A stretch of 64,000 bases of DNA from Methanolobus bombayensis (GTDB lineage: Archaea > Halobacteriota > Methanosarcinia > Methanosarcinales > Methanosarcinaceae). The stretch spans positions 31,558-95,557 of the forward strand of contig NZ_JAGGKD010000008.1 in NCBI RefSeq assembly GCF_017873415.1, read 5' to 3'. The position numbers and the translations under genes are program-made. Of this stretch, positions 1-9,383 are shown piece by piece. Every line of letters begins with the position of its first letter. The first letter of the stretch is position 1. The notes beneath the pieces were generated by a model. The model was not told the origin of the DNA. It saw nothing but the letters and a program-made list of their open reading frames with translations, and did not search any database.

Positions 1-724
1 TCTTGTAACCCCGACCAGCCAGATAGTAGGTACTCAGGCGGTTCTCAATGTACTTATGGGTGAGAGATACAAGGTCATTCCAAAAGAGGTAAAGGATTAT
101 GTACGTGGTCTCTATGGAAGACCACCTCAGAAGATCAGTGATGAGATCATTGCAAAGATCATTGGTGATGAAGAACCTATCACATGCAGACCGGCTGACC
201 TTATCGATCCTGAATACGAGAAAGCTAAAAAGGAAGCAGAGGAAATGGGACTTGTCAAAAAGGAAGAGGATATTCTGACATATGCGCTATATCCTGCTAT
301 TGCTCCTGCATTCCTCAAGGGTGAGCTTGAAGAGGAACAGCTTACGCCAATTATGGAAAAGAAAAATCCATGTGCAACTGCTGATGTGACAGGTATACCA
401 ACAGAATATAATGTTGAAGTCGATGGTGAGGTTTTCAATGTAAAGGTGAATCCTGCCGTAGGTGCGGTACAGGTTGTTGAAACAGCAGAGAAAACAAGTT
501 CTGACTCCGTTGCCGGGGCTGTTACAAGTCACATGCAGGGAATGGTTCTCTCCATTAAAGTAAATGTGGGTGACTCCATTGAAGAAGGAGACACTGTTTG
601 TGTCATTGAGGCCATGAAGATGGAGAATGCAATCCATGCACCACATGGCGGAACTGTTAAAGCTATTCTGATTTCAGAGGGCGATGCTGTGAAATCAGGT
701 GATGTGCTGTTGAGTGTTGAGTAG
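1..724 (+). CDS. pycB: Pyruvate carboxylase subunit B, C-terminal part (5' end outside window)
   Basis: The reading frame is open from base 2, so the gene enters from the left; the ATG at 56 is internal. The first visible residues (VTPTSQIVGTQAVLNVL) belong to the carboxyltransferase domain of the PycB/oxaloacetate decarboxylase alpha family. They are followed by a charged linker and a C-terminal biotinyl domain with the biotin-accepting motif EAMKMEN; the lysine codon is at 617-619. The protein carries biotin and transfers CO2 to pyruvate, making oxaloacetate in the cytoplasm for the partial TCA pathway of methanogens. It stops at TAG, 10 bases before pycA, so the two subunits are almost certainly co-transcribed, with the biotin ligase next. 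Confidence 0.93.
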   Translation, partial: LVTPTSQIVGTQAVLNVLMGERYKVIPKEVKDYVRGLYGRPPQKISDEIIAKIIGDEEPITCRPADLIDPEYEKAKKEAEEMGLVKKEEDILTYALYPAIAPAFLKGELEEEQLTPIMEKKNPCATADVTGIPTEYNVEVDGEVFNVKVNPAVGAVQVVETAEKTSSDSVAGAVTSHMQGMVLSIKVNVGDSIEEGDTVCVIEAMKMENAIHAPHGGTVKAILISEGDAVKSGDVLLSVE

Positions 725-734
725 GTGAACAGGA

Positions 735-2216
735 ATGTTCAAGAAAGTACTTGTAGCCAACAGGGGTGAGATCGCAATACGCGCTATGCGTGCATGTCGT
801 GAACTTGGCGTTCAGACTGTTGCAGTTTACTCCGAAGCTGACCAGAATGCTCTTTTTGCAAAGTATGCAGATGAAGCCTACAATATAGGTCCTGCTCCTT
901 CCAGTCAGAGCTATCTGAATATTGACAGGATCATAGAAGTCGCACTTGAATGTGGTGCTGAGGGAATTCATCCTGGATATGGTTTCCTTTCTGAAAATGC
1001 AAAATTTGCCCGCAAGTGCGAAGAAGCTGGTATAACCTTTATCGGTCCTTCAAGTAAGGCCATTGAGCAGATGGGAAGTAAGATCGCTGCCAGAAATACA
1101 ATGATAGAGGCCGGTGTTCCTGTCGTCCCCGGAACCAACGAGGCAATATCCGATCCGGAAGAAGCTATGAATATTGCAGATGGCATTGGGTATCCTGTAA
1201 TGATAAAGGCTTCAGCCGGTGGCGGCGGAATAGGTATGAAGATCGTTCATTCCAGGGATGATTTTCAGCATTCTCTCAGTTCCATACAGTCTGTTGCAGA
1301 ATCGGCTTTTGGTGACTCTACGGTATTTATCGAGAAATATGTTGAGGAACCAAGACACATAGAGTTCCAGATACTGGCTGATAAATATGGGGATGCTGTG
1401 TATGTCATGGAAAGGGAATGTTCCATCCAGCGCAGACACCAGAAACTCATAGAAGAAGCTCCTTCCCCGGTAATGACTCCGGAATTACGTAAACAGATGG
1501 GCGAGGCCGCTGTTAAGGCTGCTAAGGCAATTGGGTACGAAAATGCCGGTACTGTTGAATTCCTTTATTCCAAGGGAGATTTCTATTTCCTCGAGGTTAA
1601 CACCAGACTTCAGGTAGAACACACCATCAGTGAAATGATAACAGGTATCGACCTTGCAAAACAACAACTTCACATTGCGTGTGGAGAACCGCTACCATTC
1701 AAACAGGAAGATATCAGCATCAGAGGATGGGCAATTGAGTGCCGTATCAATGCTGAGGACCCATTGAATGACTTTGCACCTTCGCCTGGTAAGATCAGAA
1801 GATATCGCTCTGCAGGCGGACCTGGCATCAGGGTTGACAGCGGAGTTCACATGGGATACACGATATCACCATATTATGATTCAATGATCTCAAAGCTTTG
1901 TGCCTGGGGAAGTGACAGGAATGAAGCGATTGACAGGATGCGACGTGCGCTTTACGAGTATGTTGTTGTGGGAGTAACCACTAACATACCTTTCCATAAG
2001 GCTGTCCTGCGTCATCCTGCATTCAGGGAAGGAAAGCTTACAACCCATTTCATTGATGACTATGACATCATAGAAGATGTTAAAAAGGTTGTAAAAGAAG
2101 AATCCACTAAAGGATCCACACTGGCATCTGCTCTTGCTAATAAGGATCAGAAGGTTGCTGCTGTTACTGCTGCTGTCAACTCATATGTGGAAGCTGCTAA
2201 AAAACAGACAAGGTAA
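735..2216 (+). CDS. pycA: Pyruvate carboxylase subunit A (biotin carboxylase)
   Basis: 493 residues, full length for the family. The N-terminal biotin carboxylase fold ([19 protein letters not shown]) is followed by an ATP-grasp domain with the glycine-rich loop [12 protein letters not shown] and the active-site segment [15 protein letters not shown], then the C-terminal biotin carboxylase domain. It uses ATP and bicarbonate to carboxylate the biotin on PycB. Close relatives include acetyl-CoA carboxylase biotin carboxylase, but the adjacent pycB and biotin ligase genes and the methanogen setting favour pyruvate carboxylase. A ribosome site (AGGTGA...AGG) lies between the pycB stop and this ATG. 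Confidence 0.95.
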   Translation: MFKKVLVANRGEIAIRAMRACRELGVQTVAVYSEADQNALFAKYADEAYNIGPAPSSQSYLNIDRIIEVALECGAEGIHPGYGFLSENAKFARKCEEAGITFIGPSSKAIEQMGSKIAARNTMIEAGVPVVPGTNEAISDPEEAMNIADGIGYPVMIKASAGGGGIGMKIVHSRDDFQHSLSSIQSVAESAFGDSTVFIEKYVEEPRHIEFQILADKYGDAVYVMERECSIQRRHQKLIEEAPSPVMTPELRKQMGEAAVKAAKAIGYENAGTVEFLYSKGDFYFLEVNTRLQVEHTISEMITGIDLAKQQLHIACGEPLPFKQEDISIRGWAIECRINAEDPLNDFAPSPGKIRRYRSAGGPGIRVDSGVHMGYTISPYYDSMISKLCAWGSDRNEAIDRMRRALYEYVVVGVTTNIPFHKAVLRHPAFREGKLTTHFIDDYDIIEDVKKVVKEESTKGSTLASALANKDQKVAAVTAAVNSYVEAAKKQTR

Positions 2217-2272
2217 TAAACTTTGGCAGCGTATCTTTAATTGGGAGCAAACATTCGTACGGTGGAATACCT

Positions 2273-3256
2273 GTGAATGATAATAAGAAATCAATTATAA
2301 AGATATTAAAAAACTCAGAAGGGAACCCTGTATCCGGGCAGGAGATAGGGGAAAAGCTCGGCATTACAAGGGCAATGGTATGGAAATACGTCAGGGCTCT
2401 CAGGAGAGAAGGATATGATATTCGTTCTTCACCCAAAACCGGATATATTCTGGATTCCTGTCCTGACAAGATAGATCCTGATGAACTGAGAGGTATTTTA
2501 AAAACCAGTCTGATAGGGAATGATATTCGTTATCATCTGGATCTGGACTCTACTAATAATACTGCAAGGGAAATTGCTCCGAGGGTGCCTGAAGGCACGG
2601 TCATAGTGGCAGAAACCCAGAGAAGCGGAAGGGGCCGGATGGGAACAGAATGGCAGTCAGTTCCCGGAGGAATATGGTTTTCCCTGATTCTTAAACCTTC
2701 TATTCCTCTTGAAAATCTTTCAAAAATAACTCTTATTGCAGGTATTGCAGTAGCGAATGCACTTAGGGGAATAGGTGTGGATGCACATATAAAATGGCCT
2801 AATGATGTACTTGTGAAAGGCAAAAAGATATGTGGAATCCTTACGGAAGTCAGTGCTGAAGTTGAAAAAGTTGATCACGTTATTCTTGGTATTGGTATTA
2901 ATGCAAATATCAAGCTTTCCGAACTGAAAGATGGAATCAGGAAAAACTCTACCAGTATTGCAAATGAAGTTGGAAAGTCTGTTAATAGAACAGTTTTCCT
3001 TGCTTCACTTCTCTATGAAATGGAACAGGAATACATAAGGTTTAAGACCCGACAATTTACTGAGATTCTGGATGAATGGATAAGTCTTTCAGACACCATT
3101 GGAAAAGATGTTCGTGTTACAACACCTAATGTTATCATTGAAGGAAAGGCAGTAGGTATTACTGAAAAAGGTGCACTTGTGGTTCTTGACAAAAATAACA
3201 AAAAACATGAGATTATTGCCGGTAATTGCCGCTACAGTGATCAGTTACTGAAGTGA
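2273..3256 (+). CDS. birA: Bifunctional biotin-[carboxylase] ligase with N-terminal HTH (BirA type)
   Basis: 327 residues starting at GTG. Residues 1-65 form a winged helix (ISGQEIGEKLGITRAMVWK-like, near 18-40). The ligase core shows the biotinyl-AMP loop GRGRMG at 119-124, KWPND at 174-178 and the catalytic-lysine segment VKGKKICGIL at 181-190; a C-terminal SH3-like domain follows. It activates biotin with ATP and attaches it to the PycB lysine. The HTH suggests it may also repress a biotin-related promoter, as E. coli BirA does; no operator was identified. It lies 56 bases after pycA in the same direction, which fits its likely main substrate being PycB. Confidence 0.93.
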   Translation: MNDNKKSIIKILKNSEGNPVSGQEIGEKLGITRAMVWKYVRALRREGYDIRSSPKTGYILDSCPDKIDPDELRGILKTSLIGNDIRYHLDLDSTNNTAREIAPRVPEGTVIVAETQRSGRGRMGTEWQSVPGGIWFSLILKPSIPLENLSKITLIAGIAVANALRGIGVDAHIKWPNDVLVKGKKICGILTEVSAEVEKVDHVILGIGINANIKLSELKDGIRKNSTSIANEVGKSVNRTVFLASLLYEMEQEYIRFKTRQFTEILDEWISLSDTIGKDVRVTTPNVIIEGKAVGITEKGALVVLDKNNKKHEIIAGNCRYSDQLLK

Positions 3257-3262
3257 CCTTTC

Positions 3263-3847
3263 ATGAACTTTCAGAAAAGAACCTTTTATGCGTTCTGCAT
3301 CTTCTTTTTTTCTTTTTTCATGCTGATGACAGTTAATGCTGAATCTCTGCATATAGATCAGGCTCTGGGCATGAATAATGACAGGGATTCTGTATTGATC
3401 AATGGCACCGGGATATTTCTTACAACAGGTGATTCCTGGGATTTCTACCAGAATTATTCATTGCATGTCATGAGTGTCAACCAGGATAATAAACAGGTAT
3501 GGGTAAAGCTTTATCATGATGGTGATCTTCTCAAGGATGGCATACTGGGTGAAGGCGAGGTCATAGTATTTTCCAAAAATACTGAGATACTCAATATTAC
3601 TGTAGATACAATATACATAAGTCCGGGTGGTGAGCTGATCACTTTCAAACCTGTGTATCAGTATCTGGACGACGAGTATCCTGAACCTGAGATTGAAGAA
3701 ACTGCTGGTAACTCCAGTCAGGAAAATGAGGATGCAGTATCGGGTGATAATTCCCCTTCACAGACAGAAGGATTTACAATATTCCAGGTACTATCATGTT
3801 TCACTGCAGTTATACTATGCAGATCGTTCATAAGGAAAAGTAGATGA
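3263..3847 (+). CDS. Small secreted or membrane-anchored protein with one S-layer-like beta domain
   Basis: 194 residues. An N-terminal hydrophobic segment (about 8-26, ending VNAES) looks like a signal peptide. A beta-rich domain follows (about 35-135) containing LTTGDSWDFYQNYSLHV and VWVKLYHDGDLLKDG, which resembles one repeat of the Methanosarcina S-layer duplication domain (DUF1608). After an acidic, Ser/Asn-rich linker there is a C-terminal hydrophobic helix (about 168-185) and a basic tail. This is the layout of a small single-domain cell-surface protein. It begins 6 bases after birA but probably has no functional link with it. The S-layer assignment is by motif resemblance only. TnpB element 1 lies immediately after its stop codon. 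Confidence 0.6.
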   Translation: MNFQKRTFYAFCIFFFSFFMLMTVNAESLHIDQALGMNNDRDSVLINGTGIFLTTGDSWDFYQNYSLHVMSVNQDNKQVWVKLYHDGDLLKDGILGEGEVIVFSKNTEILNITVDTIYISPGGELITFKPVYQYLDDEYPEPEIEETAGNSSQENEDAVSGDNSPSQTEGFTIFQVLSCFTAVILCRSFIRKSR

Positions 3848-3849
3848 GA

Positions 3850-5252
3850 GTGAACTACCACCGGATAAATCCGGTGGCTTCCTGCTCAATAGTAGTTGTC
3901 TACTAAGTATCAACAGGCTCTTCCTGCAGTTCCTGCAGTGCTTAAGTTATTCAATGCAATTTGTTTGATATTGAGACTTGCGTTTATGTCTCTATCATGT
4001 AATGTCTTGCATGAAGGACATTTCCACTCTCTTATGTCAAGAGTAAGATCATCCTTCTTATATCCACAAAAATTACAGAGTTTTGATGATACCTCAAACC
4101 TACCTATTTGAAGAATGGTCTTACCATACCATTCTGCTTTGTAAGTAAGTTTCCTTATGAATTCAGACCATCCAACATCGCTGATGGCTTGAGCTAGATT
4201 GTGATTTTTGACCATTCCTTTGACATTAAGATTCTCAATTCCGATTGCTTGGTTTTCGCTAATTATCTTCATGGATATCTTATGCTGGAAGTCATTTCTT
4301 TGGTTTGATATTAATTGATGTTGTTTTGCCAATTTAGCAATTGCTTTTTTCCTGTTTTTAGAACCTTTTTGTTTCCTGCTAACTGCTTTTTGTAGTTTCT
4401 TCAACTTCATAAGAGACTTCTTCAGGAACTTGGGATTTTCAATAACTTCTCCGGATGAAAGAATAGCAAATGATTTAATTCCTACATCAATTCCAACTGT
4501 TGTATTCTCATTAAATTCAACTGGTATTGGTTCAGGAATATGATCATCTATCAGAATGCTCACATGATATCTTCCAGCTGATGTCCTGGAAACAGTTAAA
4601 GTCTTAAGGATATCAAGCTTCCTGTTAAGTTTCTGGTCAAGGATAAGTTCTCCGTTGACTTCCTTTGTAACAAGTTTATTCTCAATGAACTCTTTGTCTA
4701 AGAAATCCCTATGAAAAACTATCTTTATCCATCCTATTTTTGGAAGATATATTTTCGATGAGGTCAAATTGATTTGATAATTCTGAGGAACTTGAAATGA
4801 GAAAATGTTGTCTTTCTTACTTTTCCTGGTAGGATATGCTCCATTTCCTTCAAAGAAGTTCTTGAATCCAGTTAACAAGTTCCTGTTAGCCTGTTGCAAT
4901 GATTGTGAGTTTAGATCTTTCATCCATGGATGAAGCTCTTTAAGAGATGTCAGATTGTTGTTCAAGTCAATCTCACTAATGTTGATCTTGAACTTAGAAT
5001 ACATAAGATTCTTGATGAAAAGTGACCGATTGTAGATGAATCGAGTTCCTCCGAAATGTTGCTCTAAAAGAGAACATTGCTCTTTGTTTGGATAGATTCG
5101 GTATCTATAACCTCTTTTCATTGTAATCACTATTCAAAACAGCTAGTTTAACAAGGTGTTGTATGTTTGCATAGAATATATGCCTTTTTTTGTTGTGGAC
5201 GCAATTCATCCACCCCTTGAAATGGGTGGTCTTCTTGCTCCTTAAGGATAAA
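3850..5252 (-). mobile_element. IS200/IS605-type TnpB-only element, copy 1 (IS1341-like)
   Basis: The boundaries come from comparison with the copy at 13743-15145; both are 1403 bases. The left end (near 5252, minus orientation) carries a hairpin of CCACCC/GGGTGG type at about 5209-5230. The right end (near 3850) carries the hairpin CCACCGGATAAATCCGGTGG and finishes in GTAGTTCAC. No tnpA transposase gene is present, so it is either moved in trans or immobile. The right end together with the 3' end of tnpB is expected to encode the guide (omega) RNA, whose guide would be the flanking DNA beyond 3850. Confidence 0.8.
3910..5130 (-). CDS. tnpB: TnpB RNA-guided endonuclease, element 1
   Basis: 406 residues from GTG at 5130; the ATG three codons later (5121) gives the more usual start MKRGYRYRIYPNKEQ. 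The three RuvC acidic positions look intact: GIDVGIKSF (Asp), GIENLNVKGM (Glu) and DRDINASLNI (Asp). The C-terminal zinc ribbon CNFCGY...CPSC is complete. TnpB proteins are nucleases guided by an RNA from the element's right end and cut DNA next to a short motif, which helps the element persist. The protein is nearly identical to the copy at 13803-15023, except for a clustered block of differences around residues 213-270. Confidence 0.9.
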   Translation of the reverse strand: MITMKRGYRYRIYPNKEQCSLLEQHFGGTRFIYNRSLFIKNLMYSKFKINISEIDLNNNLTSLKELHPWMKDLNSQSLQQANRNLLTGFKNFFEGNGAYPTRKSKKDNIFSFQVPQNYQINLTSSKIYLPKIGWIKIVFHRDFLDKEFIENKLVTKEVNGELILDQKLNRKLDILKTLTVSRTSAGRYHVSILIDDHIPEPIPVEFNENTTVGIDVGIKSFAILSSGEVIENPKFLKKSLMKLKKLQKAVSRKQKGSKNRKKAIAKLAKQHQLISNQRNDFQHKISMKIISENQAIGIENLNVKGMVKNHNLAQAISDVGWSEFIRKLTYKAEWYGKTILQIGRFEVSSKLCNFCGYKKDDLTLDIREWKCPSCKTLHDRDINASLNIKQIALNNLSTAGTAGRAC

Positions 5253-5285
5253 ATAAAAAAAGTATGATCAGGAAGATTTGAAGTA

Positions 5286-6209
5286 TCAGAACTTCAGGTC
5301 TCCCTTGTCCATAAGAACTTTAAGATCTTCAAGGCTCAGACGGCCGCTCTTCTCAAGTTTCTCTTTAGCAACAACAAGATGTTCTTCTTTCTTTTTGTCA
5401 TCCTTTTCAACCTGTATATCATTGAGCTTACTAAGGTAGACATCAAGTTCTTCCCTGAGAAGTGTTATCTTCTTTTTAAGAGGATCTATTTTCTCTCTGA
5501 TAGGGGCAGTTACTGCATAATTTTCAGATATTTGTGAATGAGCAGTGTCTGCTGCTTTTCTTGGTTCATCTGCCTGGTTGTACAGGTCTATCATCTCAAG
5601 ATGGTACTTCTGTGACTCTTCTGCGAGTTTGGTGATCTCGCTGTTGAAATCTTCCCTGGATTCAAATACATCTTTTGATTCTTCATATGTTTCCATGAGT
5701 TTTTCATGCATTGAATTTGCGTCAAAAGCAGCTCCAAGGCGTTCTTTAAGACTGAGAAGTCTGCTGAAAAGATCAATCTCGTGTTTCAGAGGAATATCAG
5801 CATTAAGGAAAAGTTCAAGGTCAGCGGCATAGGCTTTAGAGAGAGTTTCAACACTTCCCTTGGATAATTTGTTAAGGTTGTCCCTTTTAGCTTTAAGGTC
5901 ACTTATATTGTCTGAGAACTCTTTGCTCTTTTCACTGGCAGCATTACGGGCCGATTTAAGTGATGCGATCTTTGCATTTATATCATCTCTTTTGGCCTTT
6001 GCTTCACGTGCTTTTGAAACCAGTTCCCGAACTTCGGCGTTAAGTTTGTCTCTTTTCTTTTTCAGTTCATCGGTATTTGTACGATGAAGTTTCAGCTCAC
6101 GATAAATTCCCTTAAGCTCACGGTCATGATGTCCTATCTGGGTACGAAGTTCATTAACTTTGTTTTTGAGATCTTTTTCACTCATAGAGGATATGTCTAT
6201 ATCACTCAT
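5286..6209 (-). CDS. Archaeal coiled-coil protein (COG1340 type)
   Basis: 307 residues, almost entirely predicted coiled coil with heptad-like K/E/L-rich sequence (for example LKKKRDKLNAEVRELVSKA) and a short C-terminal tail. It resembles the widespread archaeal COG1340 family, sometimes mis-annotated as phosphoserine phosphatase; no phosphatase motif is visible. The start ATG overlaps the stop of the preceding coiled-coil gene by four bases, so the pair is translationally coupled. Both lie downstream of mcm and the DUF424 gene on the same strand. The function is unknown; a structural or chromosome-associated role is only inferred from the context. Confidence 0.75.
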   Translation of the reverse strand: MSDIDISSMSEKDLKNKVNELRTQIGHHDRELKGIYRELKLHRTNTDELKKKRDKLNAEVRELVSKAREAKAKRDDINAKIASLKSARNAASEKSKEFSDNISDLKAKRDNLNKLSKGSVETLSKAYAADLELFLNADIPLKHEIDLFSRLLSLKERLGAAFDANSMHEKLMETYEESKDVFESREDFNSEITKLAEESQKYHLEMIDLYNQADEPRKAADTAHSQISENYAVTAPIREKIDPLKKKITLLREELDVYLSKLNDIQVEKDDKKKEEHLVVAKEKLEKSGRLSLEDLKVLMDKGDLKF

Positions 6210-6880
6210 GCCTCAGCCCCCTGCTTATCACTTTCAAGTGGTTGCTTTTCCCAGTATTCAAGAGCATCCTGATGACTTTTGATCCTGTTTTCCAGCCATT
6301 TGTACCTGGGCTCGATCTCTTTGATATTTTCTTCACTTGAAGATACTTTGTCACTGTAAACTTCTTCTGAGCTGTCAATGGAACTAAGTTCTATTTTTGA
6401 ATTTATTGCATCTTTTATCCTGTTAGAGATATTTGCAAGACGGTCTTCAATTCCCGATACTTTTGAACCAAGTGAAGTAATGTTCTGCACAATCTCATCT
6501 ACTTGCTTTTGCTCATCTTCAGGAGCCAGTGAACCCTTGACCTTTCCAAGCCTTTCTTTTATCTGGGTAACTTCCCTGGAAATATCACTGTCAGATGCTG
6601 AATCTACGAGCTCATCAAGCAACTTTTCAGCCTGATGATAGAACAATTGTCTCTTTTCAGCAAGTATCTCTATTTTTTCCTGAGCTTCAACTTTGTTCTT
6701 GTTTGAAGTATCTATATTCTCCTGAAGTTCTTTCATTTTATTGTCCAGCTCATTGAATTCGGCAGTATATTCAGCAATGTATTTTTTGTGTTTCTGCACA
6801 ACTCCTTCAATAAGCTCTTTCCTGTCATAGGTATGTGGTGCATTGTTACTCGCACCCTGATCCACCGTATCGTTATTCAT
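6206..6880 (-). CDS. Coiled-coil protein of unknown function
   Basis: 224 residues from the ATG at 6880. A TTG further upstream at 6898 extends the frame, but GAGGT sits at the proper distance only from the ATG. An acidic N-terminus is followed by long coiled-coil stretches (about 30-95 and 150-210). No catalytic motif or membrane segment is visible. The stop overlaps the start of the COG1340-type gene, and its 5' end directly follows the DUF424 gene. Two coupled coiled-coil proteins suggest a heteromeric filament or a scaffold. I do not recognise a named family with confidence. Confidence 0.7.
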   Translation of the reverse strand: MNNDTVDQGASNNAPHTYDRKELIEGVVQKHKKYIAEYTAEFNELDNKMKELQENIDTSNKNKVEAQEKIEILAEKRQLFYHQAEKLLDELVDSASDSDISREVTQIKERLGKVKGSLAPEDEQKQVDEIVQNITSLGSKVSGIEDRLANISNRIKDAINSKIELSSIDSSEEVYSDKVSSSEENIKEIEPRYKWLENRIKSHQDALEYWEKQPLESDKQGAEA

Positions 6881-6898
6881 AACTATACCTCGTAGCAA

Positions 6899-7189
6899 TT
6901 ATATCCGGAATATCTGGGCATGTGCTACTTCATTAATGATCTTTACATTTTCTTTATCTACAACCCCACATTCAATGGCACAGGATACTGACTTTTCACC
7001 AAAGATATTAACGTTGCCAGCTGTTGAAAGGATATCAATTGCCTCTTCTCTGGATATCAGTTCTCCTTTGTAGAATTCTTCAGATATAGTAACATTTATG
7101 TTACCTTCTTTAAGTGTCTTTCCAATTAATTCTTTGTCACAGAGAGCAACAATGGTATTATCACCGGATTTATGAATCTTCAGATACAT
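6899..7189 (-). CDS. DUF424 family protein
   Basis: 96 residues, close to the usual length for this archaeal family. The sequence opens YLKIHKSGDNTIVALCDKEL and has the conserved middle INVTISEEFYKGE and a C-terminal hydrophobic strand region. No enzymatic motif is known to me. In this genome it lies between mcm (19 bases upstream) and the two coiled-coil genes on the same strand, so it is probably part of the mcm transcript. The biological role is unknown. Confidence 0.8.
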   Translation of the reverse strand: MYLKIHKSGDNTIVALCDKELIGKTLKEGNINVTISEEFYKGELISREEAIDILSTAGNVNIFGEKSVSCAIECGVVDKENVKIINEVAHAQIFRI

Positions 7190-7208
7190 GGGACCATTCC
7201 ATTTGGTT

Positions 7209-9299
7209 CTATACTACTTTAACATGTTCTTTGTCGGGTTTAATGAGGTCACCGGAGCGTCTCATGCGTGCAATCAGATCCTCTGCATGTTGCCTGTCTA
7301 TCTGTTGGTTCTGAGCTTCTGCATAGACTTCCTCAAGTGGGGCTTTTCCACCGGGATGTTTTTCTCCGACTGATTTTATGATATCTTTTATGATTTTTAT
7401 CCTGTCTCTCTGACTCTTACTTGTACCGGAGGCAATAACATCAACATCAAATGCACCTGTGTCCGGATCAACTCCAACCTGTCTCAGGCAGGAATATACA
7501 ATTCTTGTTGTCCTTTTAGCATCGTCAAGGGTTGCAACGTTACTGAGCCTCAGTCGTGCACTGGCTTCCGCAAGTCTTACAAGGGCTTCAAGCTGACGTG
7601 CTGTAACAGGGACCGGTGCATCTTTTCCATCTCCCATTCTTCTCATGTCCATGTAGAATTTTACAAGATGGTCACGTGCATCGTCTTCCATGACAGGGAA
7701 AATATTTCTCCTGGAATATGCAACATATTTTCTTAAGAAATCCGGATTTATCACAGGTCTGATAACTTCCATATGATTTTCGACCTGTTCCTGAGTGACA
7801 TTACTGGTTGGCAGATTCTTACGCTGTTCTGAAAGTTCACCTGCATAGTGTGATTTGAGGATGTGCTTTGCTATTTTAGAGTCCATGTCCTCATTTGGAG
7901 TATCAAGAAGAACGAATATCATATCAAACCTTGAAATGAGGGCTGGTGGCATGTTAATTTGTTGAGCTATGCCTTCATATCTGTCAAAACGTCCGTATTT
8001 CGGGTTGGCAGCACCAAGCAGGGCACAACGGGATTTTAGTGTGGCAAGAATACCTGCTTTTGCAACACTGATGGTCTGCTGTTCCATTGCTTCGTGGAGT
8101 GCACTCTTATCTTCAGTGCTCATCTTATCCATTTCATCCACCGCGGCAATACCCATATCTGCCATTACAAGTGCACCGGCTTCCAGTGTCCAGCGGCCGT
8201 CTCCCAGTTCATCACGCACGGCTGCAGCGGTAAGACCACTTGATGATGCGCTTTTACCGGATGCGAAAACACCTCTTGGTGATAGTTTGACCATGTACCT
8301 CAGCAACTGACTTTTAGCAACACCCGGGTCACCCATAAAGAGCATATGAATGTCACCGCGTACTCTTGAGCCATCCGGCAGGTGCTTGGCAACACCGGAG
8401 AACAACTGAAGTGAAAGTGCTTCTTTCACATCATCATAACCATAAATTGAAGGAGCTATGGATCCGATAACTTTCTGGTATATCTCAGGATCCTTTCCAA
8501 GAGTAAGTATCTCTTCCTCTTCTTCAGGACTAATCTCAAGCTCGTCGAACTCCAGATCCATATATTCGATAGAATTTGCGTGCAGGACAAGATCATAGAA
8601 AGGAGATTTTCCTTCCCTTGTGGTTCTCTGGTGAGAGCGGAGCACTCCATTGATAATCACGCGGTCACCGGGTTTCACTATACCTGCAAGGTCATCTTCA
8701 ATATCAACATCAAGACTCTGTGGCTGTGAACCACCTTTGAGGTTCTCAGGTGATTCCTGTATCTGAAGTTTCTGGGCATCAACAAAAACAGATTGATTTA
8801 CAACTATCTTAAATGGCCCCTTCCTTCCACATGTCTCGTTTTCACATTCCACGGGTTCTACAAATTTTATTTCATTTTGGGGAACCATAGTTACATGTTC
8901 ACAACGAAGACACTGGAAAGCAGCATTAAGAACTTTCGGGCGAACCTCCGTTGCCTTACGTATCATACCTTCAATTGCAACGAACTGCAGGAGATGTTTG
9001 CTGCGTAGATCACGGTTCGGTATCTTATTTGGTATCTTTACGAAGCGAACTTTTGCGTCAATAAGGGTCTTTTCAACCGGAAGATCGATCTGTTGAAGTG
9101 CATTATCAGAACTTGGCAATACCTCATCAGGGTTTACAAGCAGCTCGTTTGCAATCTCCCTGTCAAAAACATCAAGGTCATAGAAATCAACTTCAAGACT
9201 ACGCTGATCGGGATAGTTATTAGCAAGCTGTAGAATATCATCCCAATAGTACTTTTTAAGGAACACTATGAATTTTTCGTCCCATTTACCTTCAGTCAT
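7209..9299 (-). CDS. mcm: Replicative DNA helicase MCM
   Basis: 696 residues, normal full length with no intein. The N-terminal domain holds a zinc site (CLRCEHV...CENETCGRKG) and an OB fold. The AAA+ domain has Walker A GDPGVAKSQLL, Walker B AAVDEMDKM and the arginine finger SRFD. A C-terminal winged helix ends the protein (KHPGGKAPLEEVYAEAQ). As the homohexameric 3'-5' helicase of the archaeal replisome it unwinds DNA at origins and forks. It starts the group mcm-DUF424-coiled coil-coiled coil on the minus strand, with an AT-rich upstream region separating it from trmJ. Confidence 0.97.
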   Translation of the reverse strand: MTEGKWDEKFIVFLKKYYWDDILQLANNYPDQRSLEVDFYDLDVFDREIANELLVNPDEVLPSSDNALQQIDLPVEKTLIDAKVRFVKIPNKIPNRDLRSKHLLQFVAIEGMIRKATEVRPKVLNAAFQCLRCEHVTMVPQNEIKFVEPVECENETCGRKGPFKIVVNQSVFVDAQKLQIQESPENLKGGSQPQSLDVDIEDDLAGIVKPGDRVIINGVLRSHQRTTREGKSPFYDLVLHANSIEYMDLEFDELEISPEEEEEILTLGKDPEIYQKVIGSIAPSIYGYDDVKEALSLQLFSGVAKHLPDGSRVRGDIHMLFMGDPGVAKSQLLRYMVKLSPRGVFASGKSASSSGLTAAAVRDELGDGRWTLEAGALVMADMGIAAVDEMDKMSTEDKSALHEAMEQQTISVAKAGILATLKSRCALLGAANPKYGRFDRYEGIAQQINMPPALISRFDMIFVLLDTPNEDMDSKIAKHILKSHYAGELSEQRKNLPTSNVTQEQVENHMEVIRPVINPDFLRKYVAYSRRNIFPVMEDDARDHLVKFYMDMRRMGDGKDAPVPVTARQLEALVRLAEASARLRLSNVATLDDAKRTTRIVYSCLRQVGVDPDTGAFDVDVIASGTSKSQRDRIKIIKDIIKSVGEKHPGGKAPLEEVYAEAQNQQIDRQHAEDLIARMRRSGDLIKPDKEHVKVV

Positions 9300-9383
9300 G
9301 TTTACACAATAATTAATTAAAAATCGTTTAGGAATGCAACATGGGTTTCAAATGATATGAACATTTCGAAACATCCCTCACTG

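Noticed and set aside
722..724. TAG at the end of pycB (also of the first DUF116 gene, the PIN gene and TnpB 4) as pyrrolysine read-through
   Set aside because: Family lengths are complete at these stops and the next genes begin at once, so the TAGs are ordinary stops.
3850..3880. Stem CCACCGGATAAATCCGGTGG as a terminator of the small surface protein gene
   Set aside because: The same stem type occurs at the right end of all TnpB elements in either orientation, so it belongs to the element; it may act as a terminator secondarily.
7209..9299. Intein in MCM
   Set aside because: The protein has normal length (696 residues), with Walker A, Walker B and the arginine finger at normal spacing.
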